A stretch of DNA of 64,000 nt. It comes from Streptomyces sp. NBC_00224. GTDB taxonomy: Bacteria; Actinomycetota; Actinomycetes; Streptomycetales; Streptomycetaceae. Within the stretch, counting starts at the first letter, position 1. The number at the start of each line of letters is the position of its first letter. Both the position numbers and the translations under genes were made by a program. Shown piece by piece: positions 44,679-53,028 of this stretch. The DNA is taken from positions 3,906,001-3,970,000 of the forward strand of contig NZ_CP108106.1 in the NCBI RefSeq assembly GCF_041435195.1, in the 5' to 3' direction. The notes beneath the pieces were generated by a model. It was not told the DNA's origin. It did not search any database and was given only the letters and a program-made list of their open reading frames with translations.

Positions 44679-45290
44679 TCACGGCTGAGCCGGAACCAGC
44701 GTCCGCTGCCGCGCGTACCAGGCCGCACACGCCTCGTACGACGGCAGCAACCCCCGTTCCCCGGCCTCCGCGACCCCGGGCGCCGCCGCGTCCTTCGGGG
44801 AGAGCAGCGGGGTGAGGTGCGTCGGCCACTCGATGGCCAGGTCCGGGTCGAGCGGGTGGACGCCGTGCTCTCGGGCGGGCGCGTACCCCTCGGAGCAGAG
44901 GTAGACGACCGTCGCGCCCTCGGTGAGCGCCATGAACGCGTGCCCGAGGCCCTCGGCGATGTGGACGGCCCGGTGGTCGCGGTCGTCGAGCAGGACCTGC
45001 TCCCAGCGCTTGAAAGTGGGCGAGCCGGTCCGCAGGTCCACCACCACGTCCAGGACCGACCCGCGCACACACTTGACGTACTTCGCCTGCCCGGGCGGCA
45101 CGTCCGCGAAGTGGACGCCGCGCAGGGTGCCGCGCGCCGACACCGAGCAGTTGGCCTGTGCGAGTCCGAGGCCGTGGCCGGTGGCGGTGGCGAACCGGTC
45201 GCCCTTGAACCACTCGTGGAAGCTGCCCCGGCCGTCCAGGAACACCTGCGGCTCGACGACCCAGGCCCCTTCGATGCTCAACTCCCGCAC
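44679..45290 (-). CDS. rmlC: dTDP-4-dehydrorhamnose 3,5-epimerase
   Basis: 203 residues from GTG 45290, which overlaps the upstream stop by 13 nt. Cupin epimerase text: FLDGRGSFHEWFKGDRF, CSVSARGTLRGVHFAD with the catalytic His about 60, and GLGHAFMAL. It gives dTDP-4-keto-L-rhamnose for RmlD. Although convergent with rmlABD, all four steps of the pathway are present in 4 kb. It is co-transcribed with the two wall-polymer genes upstream on the minus strand. Confidence 0.95.
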   Translation of the reverse strand: MRELSIEGAWVVEPQVFLDGRGSFHEWFKGDRFATATGHGLGLAQANCSVSARGTLRGVHFADVPPGQAKYVKCVRGSVLDVVVDLRTGSPTFKRWEQVLLDDRDHRAVHIAEGLGHAFMALTEGATVVYLCSEGYAPAREHGVHPLDPDLAIEWPTHLTPLLSPKDAAAPGVAEAGERGLLPSYEACAAWYARQRTLVPAQP

Positions 45291-47632
45291 GGGTCACCAT
45301 CCTTGGAGGGTGCCGACTTGGAGGGTGCCGACTTGGAGGGTGCCGACTTGGAGACCGTGAGGACCAGGTGGTCGTGGCCGTGGCGGCGCACGCCGACCTC
45401 CCGTCCGGCGATCGTGCGCGCGGCAGGGAGTGCGGGATGGGCGGCGGCCGGGACCCGCACCGGGGCCTCGCCCAGGGACAGCTGCCACTCCCCCTCCCCG
45501 ATCAGCGTCAGCGCCTCGTACGCCGACTCGGCCCGGAACCGGCCGTCCGCGCACCGGACCGGCAGCTCCACCTCTTCCTCCTCGGCCCCGGCACGGCGCA
45601 ACTGGAGCGGGACGGCCGGGCCGCCGCCTCCGTAAAGACCCTGAAGAACAAGCGAGTTGTCGGTCCAGGTCACGCTCTCGGTGTACGCGTGGGGCAGCTG
45701 GTCGGTGAGGACGGCATTGCCCCAGGCGCTCACGGTGAAGGCCAGCTCGCGGCCCCCTGGGACGGTGTGGCGGCCGAGCGGCAGACCGGGGGGCGCGGCG
45801 ACGGGGAGCCGTTTGCCGTCCGGTCCGACCAGCTGGACGCTGTACGCGTCACCGGGCCGGGACTCGCCGTGCGGCGCCCTGACCGGGCCCCGGCCGCGTA
45901 CGGCGGCGAGCTCGTCCAGCGGCACCTCGGCGGTGAACCGCTCGCCGTCGCGCGCGAGGGGGACCTGGATCGCCGCGTCCGAGTGCCAGTGGCCGAGCCG
46001 CAGCGCGCTCGCGCGGGTGCGGGTCTCGCCGGTGAGCGTGAGCACGCCGGCGTGGCTGTCGTGGCCGGTCAGCCAGGTCTGGACGCGCTCGGCGTTCAGC
46101 TGGAGGCGGCCGCCCGCGAAGACCGGGACGATCCTGGTGTGCTCGTCGAGGTAGTGCACGTCCAGCTGCGCGCCCCCGTCCCCGACGCCGCCCCGGCGCG
46201 CCACGCCGTGGCCGAGCACGCCGCCGAGGCCCCCGCTGTGGCCGAGCACCCCGAGCACGAGTTTCCAGGTGGTGGTGGCGGACTCGGTGAGCAGCCGGGC
46301 CGGGTCGACGGTGATCTCGAAGCCCGCCCAGTCGTAGCCGTGCAGCTCCTGCCCCGAACGAGTGGTGATCGCGGGGTCGTTGATCCTCTTCAGCCGCAGC
46401 GGCAGGGCGCGCCGGTCGGGCGTACGCAGCCAGGCGGCCTTCAGCGCGTGCCGCCGAGCCCGGGCCGGGAGGTTGCGGATGTAGCCGTACCCGGTGAGCC
46501 GCAGCGTGCCGTCGCGCCACTCGGCGCCGGTGAGCCGGGCCTCCAGCGGCAGGTCGCCGGGGGCGAGGGCGCGGACGGCGCGCGGGAGGGGCGCGGTGAG
46601 CATCGGATACTCGGCGGTGCGGCAGCGCAGCCCGCGCACCCGGTGCGTACGGGGGCTGCGGCGCTCGAACTCCAGCAGGCCGAGCAGCTCTTCCAGGCGC
46701 CGCGCGCGGGCCAGGTGCCACTTCACCCGGTGGTGCAGCGGCAGCCCGGCGAACACCTCGGGGTCCACCTGAGCGGTGAACTCCCCCGTGTGCTCCAGGA
46801 ACGCCTCCCGGTAGGCCGCGTCGCCCTCGGGCAGGGCCTGCATGAAGTACCAGAGGTCCTCGCACAGAACCGACTCGTCGTAACGTTTCCTGTGCTCGGG
46901 CGTCCCCGCGAGCCCCCGGCTGACGCCGAGCACCGCCGCCGTACGGTCCACCACCCCGCGCACGACCGCGCGCCTGTTGGTGATCGAACTGTCCCTGAAG
47001 CGCCAGTAGTAGACGGCGTCCTCGATGACGTCGACGGAGCGGGCGGCGAAGTGGGCGGGCAGCACGACCGGGATGTCCTCGTACAGCACCCCTTCGGGGA
47101 AGGCGAAGGAGTGCGCGTCCCAGAACGCGCGGCGGAACACCTTGTTGCAGGCGATCCGGTCCAGGAGCAGCGACCAGTCCCTGGTGACATGAGTGGCGGG
47201 GCGGGTGGAGCGCATCGGCTTGGTGAAGAGCGGATGCTGCTTGAGCCGGCCGCCGCCGGTCAGCCGCAGGACGTTGCCGGAGGCGAAGTCGGAGCCGGAC
47301 TTGTCGAGCGCGCCGGTCAGCAACTCGAAAGCGCGCGACGGCAGTACGTCGTCGCTGTCGACGAAGGCGAGGTACTCGATGCCGGGGGCGGTGTGCGCGA
47401 CGCCCGTGTTGCGGGCCGCGCCGAGGCCGCCGTTCTCCCTGCCGACCACCCTGAACCGGTCGTCCCGCGCGGCGAATTCGCGGGCGACGTCGGCACTGCC
47501 GTCCGTCGAGCCGTCGTCCACGAGCACCACGTCGAGGTCCTGGAGGCTCTGCCGGGCCAACGACTCCAGACACGCGCCCAGATGCTCCTCGACGTTGTGG
47601 ACGGGGACGACGACGCTGAGGCGGGGCGTCAT
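45278..47632 (-). CDS. GT2 glycosyltransferase with C-terminal beta-sandwich domains and SAPSK tail
   Basis: 784 residues. N-terminal GT2 domain about 1-240: VVVPVHNVEEHL, LVDDGSTDGS, and DSDD in FVDSDDVL, all intact. From about 360 onward no TagF domain follows. Instead the sequence is beta-rich (for example LEARLTGAEWRDGTLRLTGY, TDNSLVLQGLYGG), seemingly two or three repeated sandwich domains of unknown role. The C-terminus is SKSAPSKSAPSKSAPSK, from a 15-bp tandem DNA repeat. The gene is downstream of a TagF-like gene and overlaps rmlC. With that TagF gene it reproduces, as two proteins, the fused gene at 49311. It likely adds a sugar to a wall glycopolymer. Confidence 0.85.
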   Translation of the reverse strand: MTPRLSVVVPVHNVEEHLGACLESLARQSLQDLDVVLVDDGSTDGSADVAREFAARDDRFRVVGRENGGLGAARNTGVAHTAPGIEYLAFVDSDDVLPSRAFELLTGALDKSGSDFASGNVLRLTGGGRLKQHPLFTKPMRSTRPATHVTRDWSLLLDRIACNKVFRRAFWDAHSFAFPEGVLYEDIPVVLPAHFAARSVDVIEDAVYYWRFRDSSITNRRAVVRGVVDRTAAVLGVSRGLAGTPEHRKRYDESVLCEDLWYFMQALPEGDAAYREAFLEHTGEFTAQVDPEVFAGLPLHHRVKWHLARARRLEELLGLLEFERRSPRTHRVRGLRCRTAEYPMLTAPLPRAVRALAPGDLPLEARLTGAEWRDGTLRLTGYGYIRNLPARARRHALKAAWLRTPDRRALPLRLKRINDPAITTRSGQELHGYDWAGFEITVDPARLLTESATTTWKLVLGVLGHSGGLGGVLGHGVARRGGVGDGGAQLDVHYLDEHTRIVPVFAGGRLQLNAERVQTWLTGHDSHAGVLTLTGETRTRASALRLGHWHSDAAIQVPLARDGERFTAEVPLDELAAVRGRGPVRAPHGESRPGDAYSVQLVGPDGKRLPVAAPPGLPLGRHTVPGGRELAFTVSAWGNAVLTDQLPHAYTESVTWTDNSLVLQGLYGGGGPAVPLQLRRAGAEEEEVELPVRCADGRFRAESAYEALTLIGEGEWQLSLGEAPVRVPAAAHPALPAARTIAGREVGVRRHGHDHLVLTVSKSAPSKSAPSKSAPSKDGDPCGS
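45302..45354. repeat. 15-bp tandem repeat, about 3.5 copies
   Basis: Unit CTTGGAGGGTGCCGA repeats perfectly. It encodes the SAPSK repeats at the C-terminus of the GT2 protein and also lies just before the rmlC start. The in-frame unit could vary in copy without frameshift. Confidence 0.9.
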
Positions 47633-47756
47633 ACGGAAGCACCTTCCTGCCGGCGGACGGGGGCGGAACCCGCCCCACGCGTGCTCAACCCCCGAACGCG
47701 GGGGCAGTCACCTCAGCCCGTCCATCCGGGTGACGGGGCCGGGCCCGGGCCCGGGC

Positions 47757-49004
47757 TCAGGTCCGGGTCCGGGTCCGGGTCCGGGTCCGGGTCCGGTCCG
47801 TTTCGGGTCCGGGTCCGTTTCGGGGTGGCCGCTCGTCGAGGAAGAGGCGGCGCACGACCCGTTCCGCCGCGTGCCCGTCGTCGTACGGGCAGAAGCGCGC
47901 CCGGAACGCCCCGCGCAGCCCGGCACTCGCCTCCGAGTCCCAGCCACCGTCCCGGAACAGCCCGATCAGCTCGTCGTCACTGGTGGAGAGGGCACCAGGG
48001 GTGTCGCCGGGGCGCCCTGAGAGGAGGTCGAAGTACGTACCCCGGGTGGCCCGGTAGGCCTGCCAGTCCGGTGCGTGCACGACGATCGGACGGTCGAGGC
48101 AGGCATAGTCGAAGAGCAGCGACGAATAGTCGGTGATCAGCGCATCCGAGGCGAGGCAGAGGTCCTCGACACGGGGGTGCCCGGTGACGTCCACGACCCG
48201 GGGATGAGTATCGGCGAGCCCCGCCGAGGTCCCGTGGAAGTAGTGCGCCCGCACCAGCAGGACGTACTCGTCACCGGTCTCCCGCACGAATCTCTCCAGA
48301 TCGAGCGGGGGCGAAAAGTGGCCGGCCCCTTCGTCCCGGTGGGTCGGGGCGTAGAGGAGCACGCGGCTCCCGGGTGCGATGCCGAGAGAGGCGCGAATGG
48401 CGGCCACCTCGTCCGAAGTGGCGGTGAAATACCGGTCGTTGCGCGGCTGGCCGAGATGCAGCTGCTCGTACGCGGCCGGGTAGACCCGTTCCCAGACCTC
48501 GGCCGCGTGGGGGTTCGCGGCGAGGCTGAAGTCCCACTGGCCGACGTGCGCGAGGATCTTCTCGAAGTCCATGCCACGGGCGGAGGCCGGATAGCGGCGC
48601 TGGTCGAGCCCCATGGACTTGAGCGGGGTCCCGTGATGGGTCTGGAGATAGACCTGCCCGTCCCGCTTGCTGAACCCACCGGGAAAACTGGAGTTGTTGA
48701 CGAGGTACGTGGCCGTCGCCATGACCCGCCAGTACGCCCGCGACCCCGCGACGACGTGCTCCACCCCGTCCGGCACCCGCCCGACGTGCCGACTGCCCAC
48801 CACCCACACATGCCGCAGCCGAGGCACGATCTCCAGCGCCTTGGCGTGAATGGCGGCGGGATTACAGGCAACACCCCGATTCCAGTACGCCCCGTGGACG
48901 ACGAGGTCCGGGTCGAGGGGCCGGTGGAGATCGACACGGTAGAGAAGACGGAGGATGCGGGCGCGGATGTGTTTTTTGGCGCGCGCGGCCAACTCCCGGG
49001 CCAC
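47757..49004 (-). CDS. CDP-glycerol glycerophosphotransferase family (TagF-like) protein
   Basis: 415 residues from GTG 49004; an open extension to ATG 49211 is encoded mostly by repeat family 2 and low-complexity DNA, so it is not used. It is a stand-alone TagF-like domain: LVVHGAYWNRGVACNP, VYLQTHHGTPLKSMGLD, LYAPTHRDEGAG, TDYSSLLFDYACLDRPIVVH and DDGHAAERVVRRLF. It lacks the N-terminal GT2 domain of its relatives; the next gene downstream supplies one. The C-terminus is a run of Arg-Thr dipeptides from a hexanucleotide DNA repeat. Probably polymerises or caps glycerol-phosphate on a wall polymer. Confidence 0.87.
   Translation of the reverse strand: MARELAARAKKHIRARILRLLYRVDLHRPLDPDLVVHGAYWNRGVACNPAAIHAKALEIVPRLRHVWVVGSRHVGRVPDGVEHVVAGSRAYWRVMATATYLVNNSSFPGGFSKRDGQVYLQTHHGTPLKSMGLDQRRYPASARGMDFEKILAHVGQWDFSLAANPHAAEVWERVYPAAYEQLHLGQPRNDRYFTATSDEVAAIRASLGIAPGSRVLLYAPTHRDEGAGHFSPPLDLERFVRETGDEYVLLVRAHYFHGTSAGLADTHPRVVDVTGHPRVEDLCLASDALITDYSSLLFDYACLDRPIVVHAPDWQAYRATRGTYFDLLSGRPGDTPGALSTSDDELIGLFRDGGWDSEASAGLRGAFRARFCPYDDGHAAERVVRRLFLDERPPRNGPGPETDRTRTRTRTRTRT
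47760..47824. repeat. Hexanucleotide repeat at C-terminus of TagF-like gene
   Basis: GGGTCC units repeat about ten times with two TTTC-containing interruptions; on the coding strand they give Arg-Thr dipeptides. Length changes of six bases keep the frame. Confidence 0.85.
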
Positions 49005-49310
49005 GCCCCGACGCCCGCTCCCGCCGCTGCCACCGCTCCCGCTGCCACCGCTGCCGCCACCACCCCGGCTGCTGCCGCCGCCACTCCCGCTCCCGCTGTG
49101 GGCAGTTGTGCCGCTGGGGCGGCACGGGTGGGCACAGCGGCACCCCGCCCCCGGGCAAGTACGCACCCCGCCCCCGCTCCGCACCCACGCCTCCGCGTCC
49201 GCCTCCGGCATGGCAGCCGAGCGTAACCACCGGCCACCACCCCCGGCGCGCACCGTCACCCGATCGGGGCACGATCGGTAACCAGTACAGGACACCCGGG
49301 TTGACCGGGC
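49005..49310. promoter_or_regulatory. Divergent intergenic region with repeat family 2 copy
   Basis: This 306-bp gap separates the TagF-like gene (minus) from the fused gene (plus). A (CCGCTGCCACCGCTCCC)-like low-complexity stretch runs 49020-49090, then the repeat family 2 copy at 49093-49144, then AT-richer sequence toward the plus-strand start with no firm promoter identified. Confidence 0.45.
49093..49144. repeat. Dispersed repeat family 2, copy 2
   Basis: Matches copy 1 at 35754 with two base differences and the same nested palindromes (outer CCGCTGTG/CACAGCGG, inner GTGCCGC/GCGGCAC). Confidence 0.85.
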
Positions 49311-52300
49311 GTGAACCCACCGCAGCCCGTTCCCCCGGAAGCGCCGGTACCGCAGGTGCCAAAGCCCCAGGCACCACCACCGCCCGCGCCGAGGCTGAGC
49401 GTGGTCGTCCCCGTCCACAACGTCGCCCCCTACCTGGAGGAGTGCCTCACCTCTCTGGCCGCGCAGACCATGACCGCCCTCGACGTGGTCCTCGTGGATG
49501 ACGGCTCGACCGACGACAGCCCCCGCATCGCAAGGGAGTTCACCCGCCGGGACGCCCGCTTCCGTTACGTACGGCAGCCCAACGCCGGGCTCAGCGCCGC
49601 CCGCAACACGGGCGTCGCGCACACCGCCCCCGGCACCGAGTACCTCGCCTTCGCCGACAGCGACGACGTCCTGGCACCCCACGCCTACGCCCGGCTCACC
49701 GCCTCCCTCGACGCCTCCGGCTCCGACTTCGCCTCCGGCAACGTATGGCGCCTGGACCCGGGCGGGCGGCGCCAGGCCTGGCAGTACCGCTGGCTCACCG
49801 CCGACCGGATCGGCACCCACATCACCCGCGACCCTCGACTGAGCACCGACCGCGTCGCCTGGAACAAGGTCTTCCGCCGCTCGTTCTGGGACCGCCACGG
49901 ATTCACCTTTCCGGTGGGCCGGCTGTACGAGGACACCCCGGTGGTGATTCCGGCGCACCATCTCGCCGACGCCGTGGACGTCCTCCGCGACCACGTCTAC
50001 TACTGGCGGGTGCGCGAAGGCTCGATCACCCGTCTGCGCACCGACGTCCGGGGCGTACGGGACCGGATCGCCGCGTGCGAGGACGTCAGCGGGTTCCTGG
50101 CCGGGGCCAGGCCGGATCAGCGGCGGCACTACGACACCTCCTGTCTGCGGGACGACTTCGTCTACTTCCTGGAGGGCCTGCCGATGGGCGGGCCCGCCTA
50201 CCGGGCGGCCTTCATGACCGGCGCCCGGGCGTTCCTGGAGCGCGCGGGCACGGACGTCACCCGGGGGCTGCCGCCCGACCTGCGGGTCAAGTGGCAGCTG
50301 GTGCGGGAGGACCGGCTCGCGGAGCTGGTCGAGGTGCTGGCCTTCGAGCAGGCCAACGGGGTGGGTACGTACACGGTGCGGGGCGGCCGCGTCTCGTACC
50401 CGGGCGTCGGAGCGCTGACGGGCCGCGCCGCCCGGGTGCGGCGCGGTGAACTGCCGGTGGTGGCCCGGCTGTCGGCGGTGGAGCGGCAGCCGGACGGAAC
50501 CCTGCGCCTGACCGGCTTCGCGTACGTACGCAACGCCGGTCCGGGCAGGCTGGTGCTCGCGCTGGCCCAGGAGCACGGCACCCGCCGGCTGCGCCGCTTC
50601 CCGACCCGCACCATCAGCCTGCCACTCGCCACTGACAACGCCGCCCAAGAGCTCCACGACTACGACCGCTCGGGCTTCGAGACCACACTCGACCCGGCCC
50701 GCCTCGGTGAAGGCGAGTGGACGGTGGGCGTGGTGCTCGCCGGAACCGGGGCCGGCGGCGGCACGATCCGACGGGCCGCCATCCGCCCCCTGGGCCGCTC
50801 CGAGGACCAGCCCCGGGTGTACGAAGTGGCCGACGGGAGACGGCTGGTGGCCGCGTACCGGGAGGGCCGGTTGGTGCTGTCGGTACGGCGGTACGGGGCG
50901 CGGGTGGAGGCCCACCGGGCGGTCGAGGCACCCCTGCCCGGAACTCACGGGGCCGAGGCATCCCGGCTCGCGGACGCGGGGGTGGGCGAGGGCGAGGGCG
51001 TGGACGCAGGCACGTGCACCAGCACCGGCACGGACGGGCGTGCGGGCACGGGCACGGACGAGAGCACCGGCACCGGCACGGCCCCAGCCCCAGCCCCAGC
51101 CCCAGCCCCAGCCACCATCGAGCTCCTGGGCCGGCTCCACGGCCCCGCCCCCCACCCCACCCATCTCTCCCTGCACCACCCGCCCTCCGGCACGGAGTTC
51201 AGCTTCCCTGTGCGGGAGCGGCGGGACCGTGCCGGGTTCGCCGTGAGGGTGCCCCTCGCCGGGCTCACCGGCGTACCGCCCGCGCCCCACATCGCGCCCC
51301 GGGGCGTGGAACCCCCGGACGCGGACCGCTGGGAGGCCCGTTTCCGGTATCCCGACGGGAGCCTGGGCACGGTCCCGGCCGTGCTGGACCTGGCTCCCGG
51401 GCGCGCCCTCGGCCGTCTGTGCCTGCGCGCGGACGCGGCCGGGAACCTGGCGGTCGAGCTCACCCGGCGGCCGCTCGCCGACACGGTCGCCTGGGCCGCC
51501 GACGGCACTCTGACCGTGGCGGGGACGTGGGGCGCGGACGATGTCCGGGACGCCGCCGCCCGCCTGGTGCTGCGCCACACCGTTCTGCGCGAAGAGGTCG
51601 CCGTGCCGGTCGCCCGGGACGGCGTGCGCTTCCGGGCGACCGTGCCTCCGGAAACGACGGCCTCCCTGGTGGAGGGCCGCTGGTCCACACTTCTGGGTGA
51701 CTTTCCGGTACGCCTGCTGACATCGGCCGGTGCCGCGCTCCCCCGCCAACACAGCCTCGCCGGACGCGGGTTCACCGCGGCCCGCCGCCACGGCGACCGG
51801 CTGGAGCTCGTCGCCGGGTCGCCCCTCGCCGAGGCCGAGCGCGGGGCGTACCGGCAGCGCGGGCTGCGGACGGCGTACTACCCGGACCGGCGCCGCCACG
51901 GCCCGTTGAGCGACACCGTCCTGTTCGCGGGCGGCGACTCCCCGCGCGCGGTGCTGGCCGAACTGGGCGGCCGGGACAGCGGATTGACCCCGCTGTGGGT
52001 CACCGGCGACCGGCTGCGCGCGGCCCCGCCCGGCGCCGCGCCCGTCGAGCAGTACAGCCGTGGCTGGTACGAGGCGCTGGCGACCGCCCGGCACATCGTC
52101 ACCGACGACCACCTGCCCGAGTGGTTCGAGCGGCGGCCGGGGCAGACCGTCGTGCAGACCTGGCACGGCACCCCGCTCGGCCGGATCGGCACCGATCTGA
52201 CCGGCACCCCGCACGCCGACCACCGCCGTATCGAGGCACTGCCGCGCCTGGCCCGCCAGTGGTCGCTGCTCGTGTCGCCCAGCCGGTGGGCCACGCCGGT

Positions 52301-52970
52301 GCTGCGCCGGGCCCTCTCGTACGACGGCGAGGTCCTGGAGGCGGGCAACCCGGCCAACGACCCGCTCCTCGCGCCCGGCCGGGACCGCGTCCGCGCCCGG
52401 GTGCGCGCCGCCCTCGGCGCGGGCCCCGACGCGCGCGTGGTGCTCTACGCGCCCACCTACCGCACCCACCTCCCCCTCGACCCCGGCCACCCCGCCACCC
52501 ACCGCTTCGACCCGGCCGGGCTCGACCTCGTCGAGCTGGAGCGCAAGCTCGGGGAGGACCACCTCGTACTGGTGCGGCGCCACGCGCGCGTAGCGGGAGT
52601 CGCGCCCGGCGGCCGTGACGTCTCGGCGCACCCCACGACATCCGGGCTGCTGCTGGCCGCCGACGTCCTGGTCACCGACTACTCCGGGCTGATCTGCGGC
52701 TTCGTCCACACCGGCCGCCCGATGCTCTTCCACACGTACGACCTCGCCCACTACCGCGACACCGCGCGCGGCTTCTACGCCGACTTCGAGGCGCTGGCCC
52801 CCGGCCCGCTGCTCACGGACACCGGCGCCGTGGCGGAGGCGCTGCGGGAGCCGGAGACGGTCGCCGCGGCCCACGCGGACGCGTACGCGGCCTTCCGCAC
52901 CGCGTTCTGCGACCTGGACGACGGGCGGGCGGCGGCCCGGGTCGTCGACCGGCTGACGACGGGCTGCTGA
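49311..52970 (+). CDS. Three-part GT2 / beta-sandwich / TagF-like glycerophosphotransferase
   Basis: 1,219 residues from GTG 49311 (RBS weak). A Pro-rich start is followed by GT2 at about 28-260 (VVVPVHNVAPYL, LVDDGSTDDS, FADSDDVL), then beta-rich segments around 380-860, with a Thr/Gly/Ala-Pro linker at about 555-605 (APAPAPAP). The C-terminal TagF-like domain from about 850 has QTWHGTPLGRIGTD, SRWATPVL, LYAPTYRTH and TDYSGLICGF. The TagF acceptor motif HGTPL is intact but K is replaced by G (HGTPLGR, where relatives have HGTPLKR). It combines the domains of the 45278 and 47757 proteins. Likely synthesises or decorates a wall glycopolymer. Confidence 0.85.
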   Translation: MNPPQPVPPEAPVPQVPKPQAPPPPAPRLSVVVPVHNVAPYLEECLTSLAAQTMTALDVVLVDDGSTDDSPRIAREFTRRDARFRYVRQPNAGLSAARNTGVAHTAPGTEYLAFADSDDVLAPHAYARLTASLDASGSDFASGNVWRLDPGGRRQAWQYRWLTADRIGTHITRDPRLSTDRVAWNKVFRRSFWDRHGFTFPVGRLYEDTPVVIPAHHLADAVDVLRDHVYYWRVREGSITRLRTDVRGVRDRIAACEDVSGFLAGARPDQRRHYDTSCLRDDFVYFLEGLPMGGPAYRAAFMTGARAFLERAGTDVTRGLPPDLRVKWQLVREDRLAELVEVLAFEQANGVGTYTVRGGRVSYPGVGALTGRAARVRRGELPVVARLSAVERQPDGTLRLTGFAYVRNAGPGRLVLALAQEHGTRRLRRFPTRTISLPLATDNAAQELHDYDRSGFETTLDPARLGEGEWTVGVVLAGTGAGGGTIRRAAIRPLGRSEDQPRVYEVADGRRLVAAYREGRLVLSVRRYGARVEAHRAVEAPLPGTHGAEASRLADAGVGEGEGVDAGTCTSTGTDGRAGTGTDESTGTGTAPAPAPAPAPATIELLGRLHGPAPHPTHLSLHHPPSGTEFSFPVRERRDRAGFAVRVPLAGLTGVPPAPHIAPRGVEPPDADRWEARFRYPDGSLGTVPAVLDLAPGRALGRLCLRADAAGNLAVELTRRPLADTVAWAADGTLTVAGTWGADDVRDAAARLVLRHTVLREEVAVPVARDGVRFRATVPPETTASLVEGRWSTLLGDFPVRLLTSAGAALPRQHSLAGRGFTAARRHGDRLELVAGSPLAEAERGAYRQRGLRTAYYPDRRRHGPLSDTVLFAGGDSPRAVLAELGGRDSGLTPLWVTGDRLRAAPPGAAPVEQYSRGWYEALATARHIVTDDHLPEWFERRPGQTVVQTWHGTPLGRIGTDLTGTPHADHRRIEALPRLARQWSLLVSPSRWATPVLRRALSYDGEVLEAGNPANDPLLAPGRDRVRARVRAALGAGPDARVVLYAPTYRTHLPLDPGHPATHRFDPAGLDLVELERKLGEDHLVLVRRHARVAGVAPGGRDVSAHPTTSGLLLAADVLVTDYSGLICGFVHTGRPMLFHTYDLAHYRDTARGFYADFEALAPGPLLTDTGAVAEALREPETVAAAHADAYAAFRTAFCDLDDGRAAARVVDRLTTGC
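51083..51116. repeat. CCAGCC hexanucleotide repeat in Ala-Pro linker
   Basis: About five CCAGCC units encode alternating Ala-Pro between the beta-rich and TagF parts of the large fusion. Preceded by Thr/Gly-rich codons. Confidence 0.85.
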
Positions 52971-53028
52971 TCGGGTGATCGAGGCGGGATGCCGGGACAG
53001 ATGCGGACCCCCACGGAACCGATGACCT

